From the NCBI GenBank assembly GCA_001940925.1, contig MSGZ01000027.1, positions 1-64,000 on the forward strand: a DNA stretch of 64,000 bases, in the 5' to 3' direction. Below are positions 7,796 through 16,198 of the stretch, one piece after another. Under the pieces are notes generated by a model. That model saw only the letters and a program-made list of their open reading frames with translations. It ran no database searches and was not told the origin of the DNA. Numbering within the stretch: position 1 is the stretch's first letter; each line of letters opens with the position of its first letter. The stretch is from Ruminococcus sp. Phil11. GTDB lineage: Bacteria; Bacillota; Clostridia; Oscillospirales; Ruminococcaceae. Both the position numbers and the translations under genes were made by a program.

Positions 7796-8098
7796 TCATT
7801 TCTGAATCTCTGTGAGCTGCATATCCTTAATGCGGTACTTGTTGATGCAGTAAATCCCGTCCATGTTCTGAACGAAGTCTTTTTTAACAAGCCCGTCCAG
7901 CAGTTTTCTGACCGCTTCCGGAGAATCACTGGAATACCGCGCAAGCTGTTCTGGCGTAACGTAGTCACATTCCGGGATATTGAGCATCTGGCTCAGAATA
8001 CCCATTTCTTCCCAAGAAATGCCGCTTTTGGTGATGTCCGGTGTCAGCATCGTGTGTGACTGCTGCGGCTGTGAATCTTTGCTTCGTCCTGACGGCAT
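7796..8098 (-). CDS. Small winged-helix protein of the replication module
   Basis: The 100-residue frame starts at 8098 behind AAAGGAGGTT. After a Gln/Ser-rich N-terminus it has a short winged-helix-like domain: ISWEEMGILSQMLNIPECDYV, TPEQLARYSSDSPEAVRKLLDGLVKK, then a strand with GIYCINKY. Small proteins of this kind are often found just upstream of the HTH replication gene on Clostridial mobile elements, as here (46 bp apart, same strand). They are thought to regulate or assist replication, but I do not know a verified function. A promoter at 8172-8202 and a hairpin between promoter and RBS point to tight control. Confidence 0.5.
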   Translation of the reverse strand: MPSGRSKDSQPQQSHTMLTPDITKSGISWEEMGILSQMLNIPECDYVTPEQLARYSSDSPEAVRKLLDGLVKKDFVQNMDGIYCINKYRIKDMQLTEIQK

Positions 8099-8123
8099 GA
8101 TTGAACCTCCTTTGTTTGGGCAC

Positions 8124-8158
8124 AAAAAAACAGCGCATCCCTTTCGGGACGCGCTGTT
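8124..8158 (-). terminator. Terminator hairpin right after the promoter, attenuator-like
   Basis: Reverse-strand AACAGCGCGTCCC pairs with GGGATGCGCTGTT (one G-U pair), followed by seven T. It lies only about 10 bases after the predicted transcription start and 10-15 bases before the RBS of the gene at 8098, so it would act as an attenuator in that gene's leader. It could instead be the terminator of the DUF3592 gene upstream. Confidence 0.65.
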
Positions 8159-8171
8159 GGTTGCGTCGATT

Positions 8172-8202
8172 ATTATACAACAATATAGTACATATTCACC
8201 AA
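8172..8202 (-). promoter_or_regulatory. Candidate promoter of the replication module
   Basis: Reverse-strand TTGGTG (8197-8202) and TATAAT (8172-8177) in an AT-rich stretch. The spacer is 19 bp, longer than ideal. Confidence 0.45.
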
Positions 8203-8296
8203 TTAGCTTTACTATCCTAAAAAAATATTTATGCTCGCCTTTCGGCGGGTCATACATGAATCACAGTCAGCCGCTTTTCATTTGCGGCGGGGCGTG

Positions 8297-8364
8297 CGGT
8301 TATGATAATTCCCGGTTACGAGAAGTGTGACGGGTTATTATAATTCCTGGTTATGAGAAGTGTG
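8297..8364. repeat. 33-bp direct repeat at the DUF3592 3' end
   Basis: 8297-8329 and 8332-8364 match at 29 of 33 positions (35-bp period). The DUF3592 stop lies in the left copy, so the last residues of the protein were produced by this duplication. This is also about where the mobile fragment ends. Confidence 0.75.
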
Positions 8365-8786
8365 CCGGTCAGACCGAACAGAACGGAAAGGAAAAACATC
8401 GCGATCAGAAAAATCGGCTGATGATGCGTTTCGGATTCCAGCACGGCATTCTGATGATCCTCCGAGCATTTGAGCGCGATCTGTTCGCCGACCTTGTATT
8501 CGCCCGGGAGACGTTTTCGCCCGATCGTTCTCTGCTGACCGTTCAGCGCTTCATAGCTGATCGTGATATCGCTGTAAACGGTTCTGCCGCCGTTTTTATC
8601 TGTTTCGTGAAAAACCATGCAGTCGGTGACGACGCCGGTCGCGTCGGACTGGTAGGTTCCGGCGTAGCTGACGGTCCGGATCACGGAATAAACCGCAACG
8701 GCTGCGACGAATAACGCGATCACGATCAGGAAGATCCCTGTTCTGAACAACGGATTGTTTTTGCGTGTGATAACAAATGCTGCCAT
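8316..8786 (-). CDS. DUF3592-like membrane protein
   Basis: The start at 8786 has AAGGAGA 6 bases upstream. The 156 residues form a two-TM protein: an N-terminal TM at about 17-40, a beta-rich extracytoplasmic domain (GVVTDCMVFHETDKNGG, YSDITISYEALNGQQRT, YKVGEQIALKCSED) and a second TM at about 130-150. This is the pattern of DUF3592 proteins, which have no established function. A second member of similar design is at 28252. It has its own promoter at 8863-8891. The C-terminus lies in a tandem repeat. Confidence 0.6.
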   Translation of the reverse strand: MAAFVITRKNNPLFRTGIFLIVIALFVAAVAVYSVIRTVSYAGTYQSDATGVVTDCMVFHETDKNGGRTVYSDITISYEALNGQQRTIGRKRLPGEYKVGEQIALKCSEDHQNAVLESETHHQPIFLIAMFFLSVLFGLTGTLLITRNYNNPSHFS

Positions 8787-8862
8787 ATCTGTCTCCTTAT
8801 GTCTGAAATGTCCGCTTTTCTTCCGTCCGGCATACTGTGCTGACGGAAGCTTCTGTACATCA

Positions 8863-8891
8863 AGCATAGCACATTTCAGCGGTTTTGTCAA
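8863..8891 (-). promoter_or_regulatory. Promoter of the DUF3592 gene
   Basis: Reverse-strand TTGACA (8886-8891), 17 bp, TATGCT (8863-8868). Confidence 0.75.
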
Positions 8892-8910
8892 GCCTTCTGC
8901 GGTGCGGCCG

Positions 8911-8948
8911 AAAAAAGCCGGACATCGGGTACATCCCGGTGTCCGGCT
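8911..8948 (-). terminator. Terminator of the dockerin amidase-like gene
   Basis: A 14-bp GC-rich stem (AGCCGGACA..CGGG with CCCG.TGTCCGGCT) is followed on the reverse strand by TTTTTT. It lies 34 bp past the stop at 8982. Confidence 0.9.
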
Positions 8949-8981
8949 CTGATGATCTGTGCGGTCTGATCAGCGGTCTGA

Positions 8982-9911
8982 TCAATAGTATTGACAATGC
9001 GTGTTGCTGTAGCTTGTGAGCGTGCAATAGGTCAGGAATTTCTGATTGGTGAGGATCGGTGCATTGAGCTGCGCATTTGCAATGTTCCAGTCTGCCATGG
9101 TGACCTGACCGTCATTGTTCAGATCGGCAGCGTCATTTGCATAGTCATTGTTGACGTTGTTGTAGGAATACACGTTGTTTGCGATGTACAGGATCGCATC
9201 GCGGTCCTGACTGTTGACGACGGTATCGCCGTTGACATCGCCTGCCATGCCCGGACGGATCACATAGTTGATCGCGGTGTTGTGGTAGCCCTGCTGATCA
9301 TAGTACTGCAGTGTACCGGTTTGCTGATTGACCGTTGCAGTGATGTTCCAGCGGATCTGGCAGTCGCCGAAGGCATTGCAGTCTGCAAATTTCACGGTAT
9401 TGCCCTGTACATCTGAGATGAATACGGTATGAGAGCCGATGCGTACCTGATCGCCGACGCGCAGTGCAATGTTGCCCATATTGAAGTTTCCGACCAGCCA
9501 TGCGCCGCCTGCGCTGGAGGAGATCCCGTAGAAGTCCTGCGCAAGCTTTCTTGCAAAACCGGCGCACTGATGCATATAAGGATCACCGTTTCCGGGGAGC
9601 AGCACGTTGTTCGAGCCGGAAATAAAATGGAGGCCGCTGTATACCTGACCGCAGTTGGAGCTGGTATTCATCCAGCAGCCGTGGCTGGTGTAGCCGTCCG
9701 GATCGTTGTGTTTGTTCCAGAATTTTCCGTTCGGGAATTTCTGCATTTCTTTCTGTTTCCAGAAAGTCTGATATGAGGTCGTGAATGCTTCGACCTGTGT
9801 TGTGGAAGAAACATTCCAGCCTGCGAATGCAGAGATGACGGAACTGCTGAGTGCGACAGCAGCTGCTGCACAGATGACAGCGGTAAGCTTTGCGGTAAAT
9901 TTGATTTTCAT
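8982..9911 (-). CDS. Secreted CHAP/NlpC-like cysteine amidase or peptidase with dockerin
   Basis: The start at 9911 (MKIKFT) is supported by AAAAGGAGT 8 bases upstream; total 309 residues. A signal peptide ends near AFA (about residue 30). The middle domain (about 55-215) has a Cys-His pattern typical of CHAP/NlpC-P60-type hydrolases: QCAGFARKLAQDFYG supplies the Cys, and IGSHTVFISDVQGNTVKFADCNAFGDCQIRWN supplies the His and a polar residue. The C-terminal part has two dockerin Ca-binding repeats: GDVNGDTVVNSQDRDAILYIA and ADLNNDGQVTMADWNIANAQL, followed by an unusual aromatic/Asn-rich tail with a Cys pair. It should be exported and attached to a cohesin. Substrate (peptidoglycan or protein) is not known. 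It is monocistronic. Confidence 0.7.
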   Translation of the reverse strand: MKIKFTAKLTAVICAAAAVALSSSVISAFAGWNVSSTTQVEAFTTSYQTFWKQKEMQKFPNGKFWNKHNDPDGYTSHGCWMNTSSNCGQVYSGLHFISGSNNVLLPGNGDPYMHQCAGFARKLAQDFYGISSSAGGAWLVGNFNMGNIALRVGDQVRIGSHTVFISDVQGNTVKFADCNAFGDCQIRWNITATVNQQTGTLQYYDQQGYHNTAINYVIRPGMAGDVNGDTVVNSQDRDAILYIANNVYSYNNVNNDYANDAADLNNDGQVTMADWNIANAQLNAPILTNQKFLTYCTLTSYSNTHCQYY

Positions 9912-10114
9912 ATTTGATACTCCTTTTCCGTAATTATCCATGCATGTTTGAATGACTTTTCTGCGAACGCATGATGCATTCAGAAGCGCATATCATTCCT
10001 GCGTCCGGGCAGAGCAATGTGCACATCGTTGCTGTGTTTGTGGTCATGTGTAGATCCTGAAGCTTCATCGCAGCTCATCCCGGCGTATCCGGACATCCGT
10101 AAATGAGCAATATG

Positions 10115-10143
10115 ATTATAGCACAACTGCCGCCGGGATGCAA
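10115..10143 (-). promoter_or_regulatory. Promoter of the dockerin amidase-like gene
   Basis: Reverse-strand TTGCAT (10138-10143), 17 bp, TATAAT (10115-10120). It leaves a leader of about 200 bases (9912-10110) that holds no ORF and no motif I can name. The rest of the gap to purL holds only the purL terminator. Confidence 0.75.
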
Positions 10144-10286
10144 TCTTCTTCAGAAAAATATCATAAATCTTTTGAACAAACGCAATATCTTAAATGATTT
10201 TTCAGAAACAGGCAGCAAAACATGATCGTCTGGCGGGAAAAAGGCGCATCACAGGACAGGATCGGCCGGTATTTCTGCATACAAAA

Positions 10287-10314
10287 ACAGCGCATCCTGT
10301 TTCGGATGCGCTGT
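10287..10314 (-). terminator. Terminator of purL
   Basis: ACAGCGCATCC pairs with GGATGCGCTGT around a six-base loop, followed on the reverse strand by TTTTTG. Its stem is nearly the same sequence as the hairpin at 8124-8158, so this looks like a repeated terminator type in the genome. Confidence 0.85.
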
Positions 10315-10343
10315 CTGATGCGAAGATTCGCGTGTTTTTATGC

Positions 10344-13300
10344 TTAGTCCGCGAAGTATCTGACGCCGCTCTCAAAGATCTTCTGATCCTTTTCACCCGG
10401 CACATTCTTGCAGACAAGGCTGCCGATACGCTCGCTGTGACCCATCTTGCCGAGGACTCTGCCGTCCGGCGAGGTGATGCCTTCGATCGCGTCTACGGAG
10501 CCGTTCGGATTGAAGCGGATATCCATGGTCGGGCGGCCGGAGAGATCGACATACTGCGTTGCGATCTGGCCGTTGTTTGCCATACGCTGCAGCAGCGAGC
10601 CGGATGCGATGAACCGGCCTTCGCCGTGGGAGATCGGGATCGTGTGCAGGTCGCCGACCTCACACGCTGCCAGCCACGGAGACTTGTTCGACGCGATGCG
10701 CGTGGTGACCATCATGCTCTGGTGGCGTGCGATCGTGTTGAAGGTCAGGGTCGGGGAGTTCTCGCTCATATCGGTGATCTCGCCGTATGGGACAAGACCC
10801 AGCTTGACGAGTGCCTGGAAGCCGTTGCAGATGCCGAGCATCAGGCCGTCACGGTTCTTCAGCAGATTATGCACGGCCTCGGTGACCTTCGGGTTGCGGA
10901 AGAAAGCAGTAATGAACTTGCCGGAGCCGTCCGGCTCATCTCCGCCGGAGAAGCCGCCCGGAATCATAATCATCTGGGAATTGTCGATCAGCCTGACGGC
11001 AGCCTCAACGGACTGTTCAATATCGTTTGCGGAGAGATTGCGCACGACAAGGATCTCCGGCACGGCGCCTGCGCGCTCAAAGACTCTTGCGGTATCGTAT
11101 TCGCAGTTCGTGCCCGGGAATACCGGGATCAGCACGCGCGGCTTTGCGGTCTTGACAGCCGGTGCCGGACGGGTCGCGGCCTTGTGCGAATACGCCTCGA
11201 TCGTTGCGAACGGGGTCTTGATGCGGCAGGGGAATACCGATTCCAGCTTGCCTTCCCACGCCTTCTGCAGCGTGTCAAGGCTGATCGTCTGCGTATCGCT
11301 GAAGATCTTGTACTGCTCAGTCGTCCGGCCGATGACCTCCTCGCCGGACTTGGCGGCACCGTTCAGTTCGACGATAAACGAGCCTGCGCACGGCTCAAAG
11401 AGGATGCGCTCCGGCAGCACCTTGGTGAACTCAAAGCCGATGTGGTTGCCGAATGCCATTTTTGCAAGACCCTCTGCGACGCCGCCGTTTTCAACAGACC
11501 AGATCGCTTTGGCTCTGCCCTCGGAGATCAGTTGTTCCAGTTGATCAAAGACTGCACGGACGCTTTCCCAGTTCGGCAGACCGCTGCTGGAATACTCCGG
11601 TGCAATGCGAATGACCGTGCTGCCGGCCTCCTTGAACTCCGTGGAGACGACGCGCTTTGCATCGGCGGTGGAGACTGCGAAGGAAACGAGTGTCGGCGGA
11701 ACGTCGATCTGCTCAAATGTGCCGGACATGGAATCCTTGCCGCCGATCGAGGCGCAGGAGAGCTCCAGCTGTGCCCGGAATGCGCCGAGCAGTGCCGAGA
11801 ACGGCTTGCCCCAGCGCTTCGGATTGTTCTGTGTGCGCTCAAAATATTCCTGGAAGGTCAGCCAGCACTGCTTGCGGGTACCGCCCGCTGCAATGACCTT
11901 TGCGACCGATTCGATGACCGCGTAGATCGCGCCGTGATACGGGGAGTGCTCCGAGATGACCGGATTGAAGCCCCAGCCCATCAGCGAGCAGGTCGAGGTT
12001 TCGCCCTTGAGCACCGGAATCTTTGCTGCCATCGCCTGTGCGGGGGTCAGTTGGTAGACGCCGCCGTAGGGCATCAGGACGGTGCCGGCACCGATCGTCG
12101 AGTCGAACTTCTCGACCAGACCCTTCTGCGAGCAGATATTGAGACTGCTCATCAGCTCCCGCCAGCCGTCCGGGGTATCTTCAAAGCGCTCATCGCGCTG
12201 CGGCATTGCAGTCGGTGCCGCTGCCACAATATCGGTATGCTTTTCCGCGCCGTTCGAGTTCAGGAACTCGCGGGAGAGGTCAACAATGGTCCTGCCGTTC
12301 CAGTTCATGCGCAGGCGGTTCGTATCGGTCGCCTTTGCCACGACGGTCGCGAGCAGATTTTCCTTTGCCGCTGCCGCCATGAATGCGTCCACATCCTCCG
12401 GTGCGACGACGACAGCCATGCGCTCCTGCGATTCGGAGATCGCGAGCTCGGTGCCGTCCAGACCGTCATACTTCTTCGGAACTGCGTTGAGGTCGATATC
12501 CAGACCGTCGGTCAGCTCACCGATCGCGACGGAAACGCCGCCTGCGCCGAAGTCGTTGCATCGCTTGATGAGCTTTGTGACAGCCGGGTCACGGAACAGA
12601 CGCTGCAGCTTGCGCTCCTCGGGCGGATTGCCCTTCTGCACCTCTGCGCCGCAGTGCGTCAGGGATTCGAGCGTGTGGGACTTGGAAGAACCGGTCGCAC
12701 CGCCGCAGCCGTCACGGCCGGTCTTGCCGCCCAGCAGAATGATGATATCGCCCGGCTCCGGACGCTCTCTGCGGATATTTTCAGCCGGTGCCGCACCGAC
12801 GACCGCACCGATCTCAAGACGCTTTGCGACATAGCCCGGATGATAGACCTCCGAGACATGTCCCGTCGCCAGTCCGATCTGGTTGCCGTAGGAGCTGTAG
12901 CCGTTTGCTGCGCCGACGGTGATCTTTCTCTGCGGCAGCTTGCCGGGAATCGTATCTGCGACCGGGACCAGCGGATTCGCCGCACCGGTCACGCGCATAG
13001 CCTGATAGACATAGCTTCTGCCGGAGAGCGGGTCGCGGATCGCGCCGCCCAGACAGGTCGCTGCGCCGCCGAACGGCTCGATCTCGGTCGGGTGGTTATG
13101 CGTTTCATTCTTGAACATGAGGATCCAGTCCTCCTGTCCGTTGTCGGTATCGACCCGGATTTTGACGGAGCACGCATTGATCTCCTCACTCTCGTCGAGT
13201 GCAGGAATCTTGCCGTCGGCCTTCAGCTTCCGCATGGCCATGGTTGCCATATCCATGAGCGTGACAGGCTTATGCTCTCTGCCGAGTGCCTTGCGCGCTG

Positions 13301-14057
13301 CGAGATATTCGTCATACGCATCGCGGATATACGGCGTGTCGATCTTCACATTGTCGATCGTTGTCAGGAAGGTGGTGTGACGGCAGTGATCGCTCCAGTA
13401 GGTGTCGATCATACGAATCTCGGTGATCGTCGGGTCACGGTGTTCGGTATCGCGGAAGTAGCTCTGGCAGAACGTGACATCGTCGAGATCCATTGCAAGG
13501 CCGTACTGCGCAAGGAATGCCTTTCTGCCGGCCTCATCGAGCGCAGTGAAGCCGTCGAGCGTCTCAACAGTCTCCGGCAGTGCATAGTTCGTGTCGAGCG
13601 TATCGACTGTTTCCAGCGAAGCCTCACGGCTCTCGACCGGGTTGATGAGATATGCCTTCAGCTTGTCAAACTCTGCGTCGGTCAGCACGCCGGATACAAT
13701 ATAAATGCGGGCGTTGCGGACGCGGCAGCGATCCTTTCCGTTCAGGATCTGGATGCACTGCTCGCAGGAGTCGGCGCGCTGGTCAAACTGTCCCGGGAGA
13801 TACTCCACGGCAAAGACGCGCTCCTGATTCGAGAGCATCGGCAGCTTTTCGTAAACAAAATCAACTGCGGGTTCGGAGAACACGGTCGGGATCGCCCGGC
13901 GGAAATCCTCCTCGTCAATATGGTCGGCGTCGTAGCGGTTCAGCACACGGATGCCCTGCACATCCAGACGCAGCGCAGTGCGCAGGTCGGACAGCACGGA
14001 TTGCGCTTCTACGGCATATTGCGGCTTTTTCTCGGTGTAAATACGATAAACAGCCAT
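10344..14057 (-). CDS. purL: Phosphoribosylformylglycinamidine synthase (single-chain)
   Basis: This cytoplasmic enzyme of purine synthesis turns FGAR, glutamine and ATP into FGAM. The start at 14057 (MAVYRIYTEKK) has GGAGG 11 bases upstream and matches the usual N-terminus; an upstream ATG at 14078 has no RBS. The 1237 residues contain the N-terminal PurS-like region, two AIRS-type ATP-binding halves (for example ETHNHPTEIEPFGGAATCLGG and GGKTGRDGCGGATGSS) and a C-terminal class I glutaminase with GTNCEYDT, the nucleophile Cys in LGICNGFQ and the loop GGFSGGDEPDGSG. This is the long, fused form, unlike the PurS/PurQ/PurL set of Bacillus. No other pur gene is adjacent. Its 3' end has a clear terminator. 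Confidence 0.97.
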   Translation of the reverse strand: MAVYRIYTEKKPQYAVEAQSVLSDLRTALRLDVQGIRVLNRYDADHIDEEDFRRAIPTVFSEPAVDFVYEKLPMLSNQERVFAVEYLPGQFDQRADSCEQCIQILNGKDRCRVRNARIYIVSGVLTDAEFDKLKAYLINPVESREASLETVDTLDTNYALPETVETLDGFTALDEAGRKAFLAQYGLAMDLDDVTFCQSYFRDTEHRDPTITEIRMIDTYWSDHCRHTTFLTTIDNVKIDTPYIRDAYDEYLAARKALGREHKPVTLMDMATMAMRKLKADGKIPALDESEEINACSVKIRVDTDNGQEDWILMFKNETHNHPTEIEPFGGAATCLGGAIRDPLSGRSYVYQAMRVTGAANPLVPVADTIPGKLPQRKITVGAANGYSSYGNQIGLATGHVSEVYHPGYVAKRLEIGAVVGAAPAENIRRERPEPGDIIILLGGKTGRDGCGGATGSSKSHTLESLTHCGAEVQKGNPPEERKLQRLFRDPAVTKLIKRCNDFGAGGVSVAIGELTDGLDIDLNAVPKKYDGLDGTELAISESQERMAVVVAPEDVDAFMAAAAKENLLATVVAKATDTNRLRMNWNGRTIVDLSREFLNSNGAEKHTDIVAAAPTAMPQRDERFEDTPDGWRELMSSLNICSQKGLVEKFDSTIGAGTVLMPYGGVYQLTPAQAMAAKIPVLKGETSTCSLMGWGFNPVISEHSPYHGAIYAVIESVAKVIAAGGTRKQCWLTFQEYFERTQNNPKRWGKPFSALLGAFRAQLELSCASIGGKDSMSGTFEQIDVPPTLVSFAVSTADAKRVVSTEFKEAGSTVIRIAPEYSSSGLPNWESVRAVFDQLEQLISEGRAKAIWSVENGGVAEGLAKMAFGNHIGFEFTKVLPERILFEPCAGSFIVELNGAAKSGEEVIGRTTEQYKIFSDTQTISLDTLQKAWEGKLESVFPCRIKTPFATIEAYSHKAATRPAPAVKTAKPRVLIPVFPGTNCEYDTARVFERAGAVPEILVVRNLSANDIEQSVEAAVRLIDNSQMIMIPGGFSGGDEPDGSGKFITAFFRNPKVTEAVHNLLKNRDGLMLGICNGFQALVKLGLVPYGEITDMSENSPTLTFNTIARHQSMMVTTRIASNKSPWLAACEVGDLHTIPISHGEGRFIASGSLLQRMANNGQIATQYVDLSGRPTMDIRFNPNGSVDAIEGITSPDGRVLGKMGHSERIGSLVCKNVPGEKDQKIFESGVRYFAD

Positions 14058-14122
14058 GAACAGATCAGCCTCCAACATCATAGTATGTAATAGGGAATCG
14101 GATGCATCCGTCCGCAGGTGCA

Positions 14123-15415
14123 TCAGCAGCGTCCCGTCAGACAGTCATCCTCATACCCCTCTATTGTAACACAAATCACGCAATTCTGCAAACCCTTTTC
14201 TGCATTTTCCGGAAAAATTTTCACAAGTGTACCATCCGGCGTATGCCCTTGGTAAAACCGCTGTGCATTTTGCTGTTTCTCACGCTCCGCGAGTACCGAA
14301 ACGGTCTGCCCGACATGCTCCGCGAGATGCTTCCGGCGGAGCGCGTCCGCAAGGGCAGAGAGCTGTGCCGCACGTTCGGTTTTGACATTTTGCGGAACCT
14401 GATCCGGAAATTCAGCTGCTCTGGTGCCGGTGCGCGGGGAGTACGGAAAAACATGCACCTTCGCGAATCCGGTTTCCTCGACAAAGCGGAGCGTCTCCCC
14501 GAAGTCAGCGTCCGTTTCGCCGGGAAACCCGACGATGACATCAGTCGTCAGCGCAGAATGCGGGAAAATGCTGCGGATTTGCGCTGCAAGCGCACGGTAT
14601 TCCGCTGTTGTATAGCGGCGGTTCATACGTTTGAGGATGCGGTCACAGCCGCTCTGCAGCGACAAATGGAACTGCGGACAGAATTTTTCGCAGGCGGCGA
14701 GTGCCTCAAGTGTCTGCCGGTCCATGCGCTCCGGTTCCAGTGAGCCGAGCCGTACCCGCAGGACGCCCGGCTGTGCGGCGCAGACACGAACCGCCTCAGC
14801 AAGGGTCTGCCCGGTGTCCGTTCCGAAGAAACCGAGGTTGATGCCGGTCAGAACGATCTCCCGGAAGCCTGCTTCCGCGAGCCGTTTTGCCTCCGCTTCC
14901 AGACGTTCCGGCGGCATGGAGCGGCACCGGCCGCGTGCAAAGGGGATGATGCAGTAGCTGCAGAACTGATTGCAGCCGTCCTGAATTTTCAGGAATGCGC
15001 GGGTGCGTGTCGTATCCGCGCAGGGAAGTGCGGAAAACGCATCGCCGGACTGATACGGCACGATGCTGCGCGACGGCATTTCTGCCTGTGCCTGCACGAT
15101 CCATTCCAGCAGCGCGTCACGGTTTTTGGTCCCCGTGACAAAATCCGCGTCCTCAAATTCGTCCTCCGGGAAGGCCTGCGGCCAGCATCCGGTCAGGATC
15201 AGCTTTGCCTGCGGATTCCGCCGCTTCAGGCTGCGGAGCAGCTGCTTGGCCTTGCGGACGCTCTCTCCGGTGACGGCGCAGCTGTTGACGATCAGGAAGT
15301 CAGCTTCGGCGGCAGAATCCGCCTCTGTCAGTGCCCGTTCACGCAGTGCCTGTGCCAGTCCGGAGCTCTCCGCCTGATTGACCTTGCAGCCCAGTGTCAA
15401 AATTTTGAATCTCAT
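14123..15415 (-). CDS. mtaB: tRNA t6A37 methylthiotransferase
   Basis: This radical-SAM enzyme converts t6A37 to ms2t6A in tRNAs that read ANN codons. The start at 15415 (MRFKILTLGCKVNQ) follows AGGAG. The 430 residues show the MTTase N-terminal domain with its three cluster cysteines (TLGCKVNQAE, VNSCAVTGES, LTGCWPQ), the radical-SAM motif CNQFCSYC at about residue 145, the TGINLGFFG and VGFPGETD motifs and a C-terminal TRAM-like domain. The first motif, LGCKVN, and the length separate MtaB from MiaB and RimO. It sits 65 bp upstream of purL on the same strand and may share its transcript. Confidence 0.93.
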   Translation of the reverse strand: MRFKILTLGCKVNQAESSGLAQALRERALTEADSAAEADFLIVNSCAVTGESVRKAKQLLRSLKRRNPQAKLILTGCWPQAFPEDEFEDADFVTGTKNRDALLEWIVQAQAEMPSRSIVPYQSGDAFSALPCADTTRTRAFLKIQDGCNQFCSYCIIPFARGRCRSMPPERLEAEAKRLAEAGFREIVLTGINLGFFGTDTGQTLAEAVRVCAAQPGVLRVRLGSLEPERMDRQTLEALAACEKFCPQFHLSLQSGCDRILKRMNRRYTTAEYRALAAQIRSIFPHSALTTDVIVGFPGETDADFGETLRFVEETGFAKVHVFPYSPRTGTRAAEFPDQVPQNVKTERAAQLSALADALRRKHLAEHVGQTVSVLAEREKQQNAQRFYQGHTPDGTLVKIFPENAEKGLQNCVICVTIEGYEDDCLTGRC

Positions 15416-15550
15416 ATTTTTCTCCTGTTTATAGTGCACAAATTCAACATTCTGGCATTGTGCAATCCCTACAGTTTATTCGGATTGCAAAAAAGATATG
15501 CGAAACCCGTGCGAAAAATCGGTCAGGTGTACAAAAAAGCGCGTTTTCAC

Positions 15551-15579
15551 TTGACTTTTTCGCCTTTCTCGTGTAATAT
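15551..15579 (+). promoter_or_regulatory. Promoter of the HPr-like gene
   Basis: TTGACT (15551-15556), 17 bp, TAATAT (15574-15579). It gives a leader of about 165 bases that contains short GC-rich imperfect repeats (GTGTCCCCCC, GGCGCTGCGCC) but no ORF. The remainder of the 15416-15753 gap shows nothing else. Confidence 0.7.
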
Positions 15580-15753
15580 TGAGCATAGGGTATTCATGAC
15601 AACCCTCCAAAACGATTTCAGGTGCGCGGGAGCACGCAATCCGGAAGGATGTGTCCCCCCTCTCGGCACACTGCCGGGCGCTGCGCCCACGCTACCGCTG
15701 TTTTTTACGACCATTCTGCCGTATTCGGCCCGCGAAAAGTGAGGTTTTATTTG

Positions 15754-16002
15754 ATGTACGTAACCACCGTTCATCTCCCCGAGATCGCAGATGTTGCAGA
15801 GTTTGTCAACATCATGAGCCGCTTCCGCTTTGAGGCACAGCTTCATGTCGGCAGCTATTCCGTCGATGCCAAGTCGATCATGGGCATTTTCACGCTCGAC
15901 CGTGAGCAGCCGCTGACCCTCGAGGCCTTCGTGACTGAGGCGTCCGAGCAGGAAAAGCTGAATCAAGCCCTCGGCAGATTTCTTTATCATCCGGTGCACT
16001 GA
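15754..16002 (+). CDS. HPr-like protein lacking the phospho-accepting His
   Basis: The 82-residue frame has the length and beta-alpha pattern of HPr. The Ser46-type regulatory region is well kept (SVDAKSIMGIFTLD; compare AKSIMG in HPr). The N-terminal active-site loop, normally GLHARPA, reads here as EIADVAEFV, so the His that takes phosphate from enzyme I is absent. It cannot carry phosphate in the PTS in the normal way. It may be a Crh-like regulator or have no role in sugar transport. It has its own promoter and is followed by a strong terminator, so it is transcribed alone. RBS is weak (GTGAGG). Confidence 0.75.
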   Translation: MYVTTVHLPEIADVAEFVNIMSRFRFEAQLHVGSYSVDAKSIMGIFTLDREQPLTLEAFVTEASEQEKLNQALGRFLYHPVH

Positions 16003-16072
16003 TTACACCGACCTTTCTTGATAACCTCCTTTGGGAGACACACGCTGCTCCCGAAATCCCCCTTTTTTCATG

Positions 16073-16160
16073 TTGCTCCCCTTACGCAATGCCATGGGGA
16101 GCAAACAACCCTCTGCGTATCGTTCTCTGCCGCGTGCAGAGAATGATGCGTGTTTTTTTT
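16073..16160 (+). terminator. Double hairpin with T-run after the HPr-like gene
   Basis: Hairpin 1 pairs TTGCTCCCC (16073-16081) with GGGGAGCAA (16096-16104). Hairpin 2 pairs GCGTATCGTTCTCTGC (16115-16130) with GCAGAGAATGATGCG (16136-16150) and is followed by eight T. The second is a strong intrinsic terminator. The first, with its conserved-looking loop, may be part of a small structured RNA. Confidence 0.75.
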
Positions 16161-16169
16161 ACCCTGCCT

Positions 16170-16198
16170 ATTATAACATAAATCCCGGTGAATTTCAA
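16170..16198 (-). promoter_or_regulatory. Leftward promoter with no gene in front of it
   Basis: Reverse-strand TTGAAA (16193-16198), 17 bp, TATAAT (16170-16175). A transcript from here would run through the double hairpin and antisense into the HPr-like gene; no ORF on that strand looks real. It may make a small or antisense RNA. Confidence 0.6.

Noticed and set aside
10194-14090. Open reading frame of about 1300 codons on the + strand opposite purL
   Set aside because: It has no RBS or domain, and its composition (Arg, Asp, Cys and His-rich) is that of an antisense frame of a high-GC gene. purL on the other strand has all family motifs.
16021-16160. 6S or SRP RNA gene in the gap before the GTPase gene
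   Set aside because: The hairpins lack the conserved loops of both families; a terminator plus an unknown hairpin is the safer reading.
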